Positions 36,890-37,205 of a stretch of DNA of 37,205 nucleotides are shown here, in pieces. Position numbers and translations under genes: made by a program. The notes beneath the pieces are model-generated. The model worked only from the letters and a program-made list of their open reading frames with translations. It did no database searches and was not told the origin of the DNA. Source of the stretch: a virus; IMG/VR virus record IMGVR_UViG_3300009506_001114, positions 1 to 37,205 of that record; one strand, given 5' to 3'. How positions within the stretch are numbered: the stretch's first letter is position 1; every line of letters starts with the position of its first letter.

Positions 36890-37205
36890 TCAAGTAGCGG
36901 GGAGCTCGCCGTCCTCAGCGCCGAGCCATTGCAAGGCGAACACAGAGGCTTCGCCATCGACTATGGCCTTGTTAAGTTGAGCAAGGTTGCCCGCGTAGTC
37001 TAATAGCATGGCCTGCTGGCCCTCGTGCGTCACGTTGAGCGCAAGGTCGACACGGCTGCGATACGTAGCTCGTACCGATCCAGCCCCTTCACCTGTGAGC
37101 CCGGCGTTGTACACACGATAGAAATGGCCCGCCAGCCATCGCTCAATCAATTCAAGCGTAGCTGCCGTGTAGCCAGAACTGGTGCAATGCTGCGTCACCA
37201 TTGCG
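36890..37205 (-). CDS. Putative head-tail connector protein, start may lie beyond the window
   Basis: Open to within four bases of the right edge. The ATG at 37201 may be an internal Met, so the gene could be longer. The 103 visible residues read YTAATLELIERWLAGHFYRV, AGLTGEGAGSVRATYRSRVD and QQAMLLDYAGNLAQLNKAI. The helical LIERWLAxHF start and GQQAMxLDxxGxLA end resemble the gp6-like neck or connector proteins next to head-closure genes. This agrees with the gene order to its left. Confidence 0.68.
   Translation of the reverse strand, partial: AMVTQHCTSSGYTAATLELIERWLAGHFYRVYNAGLTGEGAGSVRATYRSRVDLALNVTHEGQQAMLLDYAGNLAQLNKAIVDGEASVFALQWLGAEDGELPAT

Overview
The window is a fragment of a tailed bacteriophage or prophage of siphovirus type. 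The evidence is a tape measure protein, a tail tube protein, a tail terminator, a frameshifted pair of tail chaperones and a J-like tail tip, with Bet-type recombination genes at the other end. The host cannot be named from the sequence. The tail-tip module (a BR0599-family protein followed by a large tip protein) is commonest in phages of Gram-negative bacteria, which is only a weak hint. No integrase, terminase, portal, capsid, polymerase or endolysin lies in the window; the head genes should lie beyond the right edge.

Positions 1-9459 are read on the + strand and look like an early or recombination operon: a Rad50/SbcC-like ATPase cut by the left edge, a Bet-type annealase, an MBL-fold hydrolase, several small phage genes, a NinG-like protein and a run of tiny overlapping ORFs. 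Inside it, at 4347-6769, is the strangest part. Two proteins of types I recognise only as recurrent unnamed phage proteins are bracketed by two very regular but non-identical five-base-period arrays. The first (4347-4547) is 41 units of GTYNN. The second (6125-6769) has a GC dinucleotide on a 5-6 base grid for about 645 bases and is closed by a terminator-like hairpin. A third, eight-unit GTYNN array lies between the two genes. Nothing coding explains these arrays.

Positions 9466-37205 are all on the - strand and read from right to left as the late operon: neck and head-closure proteins, a small structural protein, a CxxCGxCC protein, a 1279-residue repeat protein, a tail terminator fused to two tandem beta domains, the tail tube, the chaperones with an A_AAA_AAC frameshift site, the tape measure, and five tail or tail-tip genes. 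Most genes touch or overlap (ATGA, TGATG or TAATG junctions).

The same operon then runs straight into a 13-14 gene glycan cassette (9466-20059): a sialic-acid-type synthase (NeuB, without its SAF domain), a CMP-sugar synthetase (NeuA), an SDR, a radical SAM/SPASM enzyme, a sugar nucleotidyltransferase, GT2 and GT4 glycosyltransferases, two proteins resembling GT42/DUF115 sugar transferases, three methyltransferases and a GDPD-like protein. The likely logic is that the phage makes, activates, modifies and transfers a nonulosonic-acid-containing glycan late in infection, either onto its own virion or onto the cell surface. A Ser/Thr-rich 20-residue repeat, present about 30 times in the 1279-residue protein and about three times at the end of the tail-tip protein, is a candidate acceptor or a fibre-forming element; that link is speculation.
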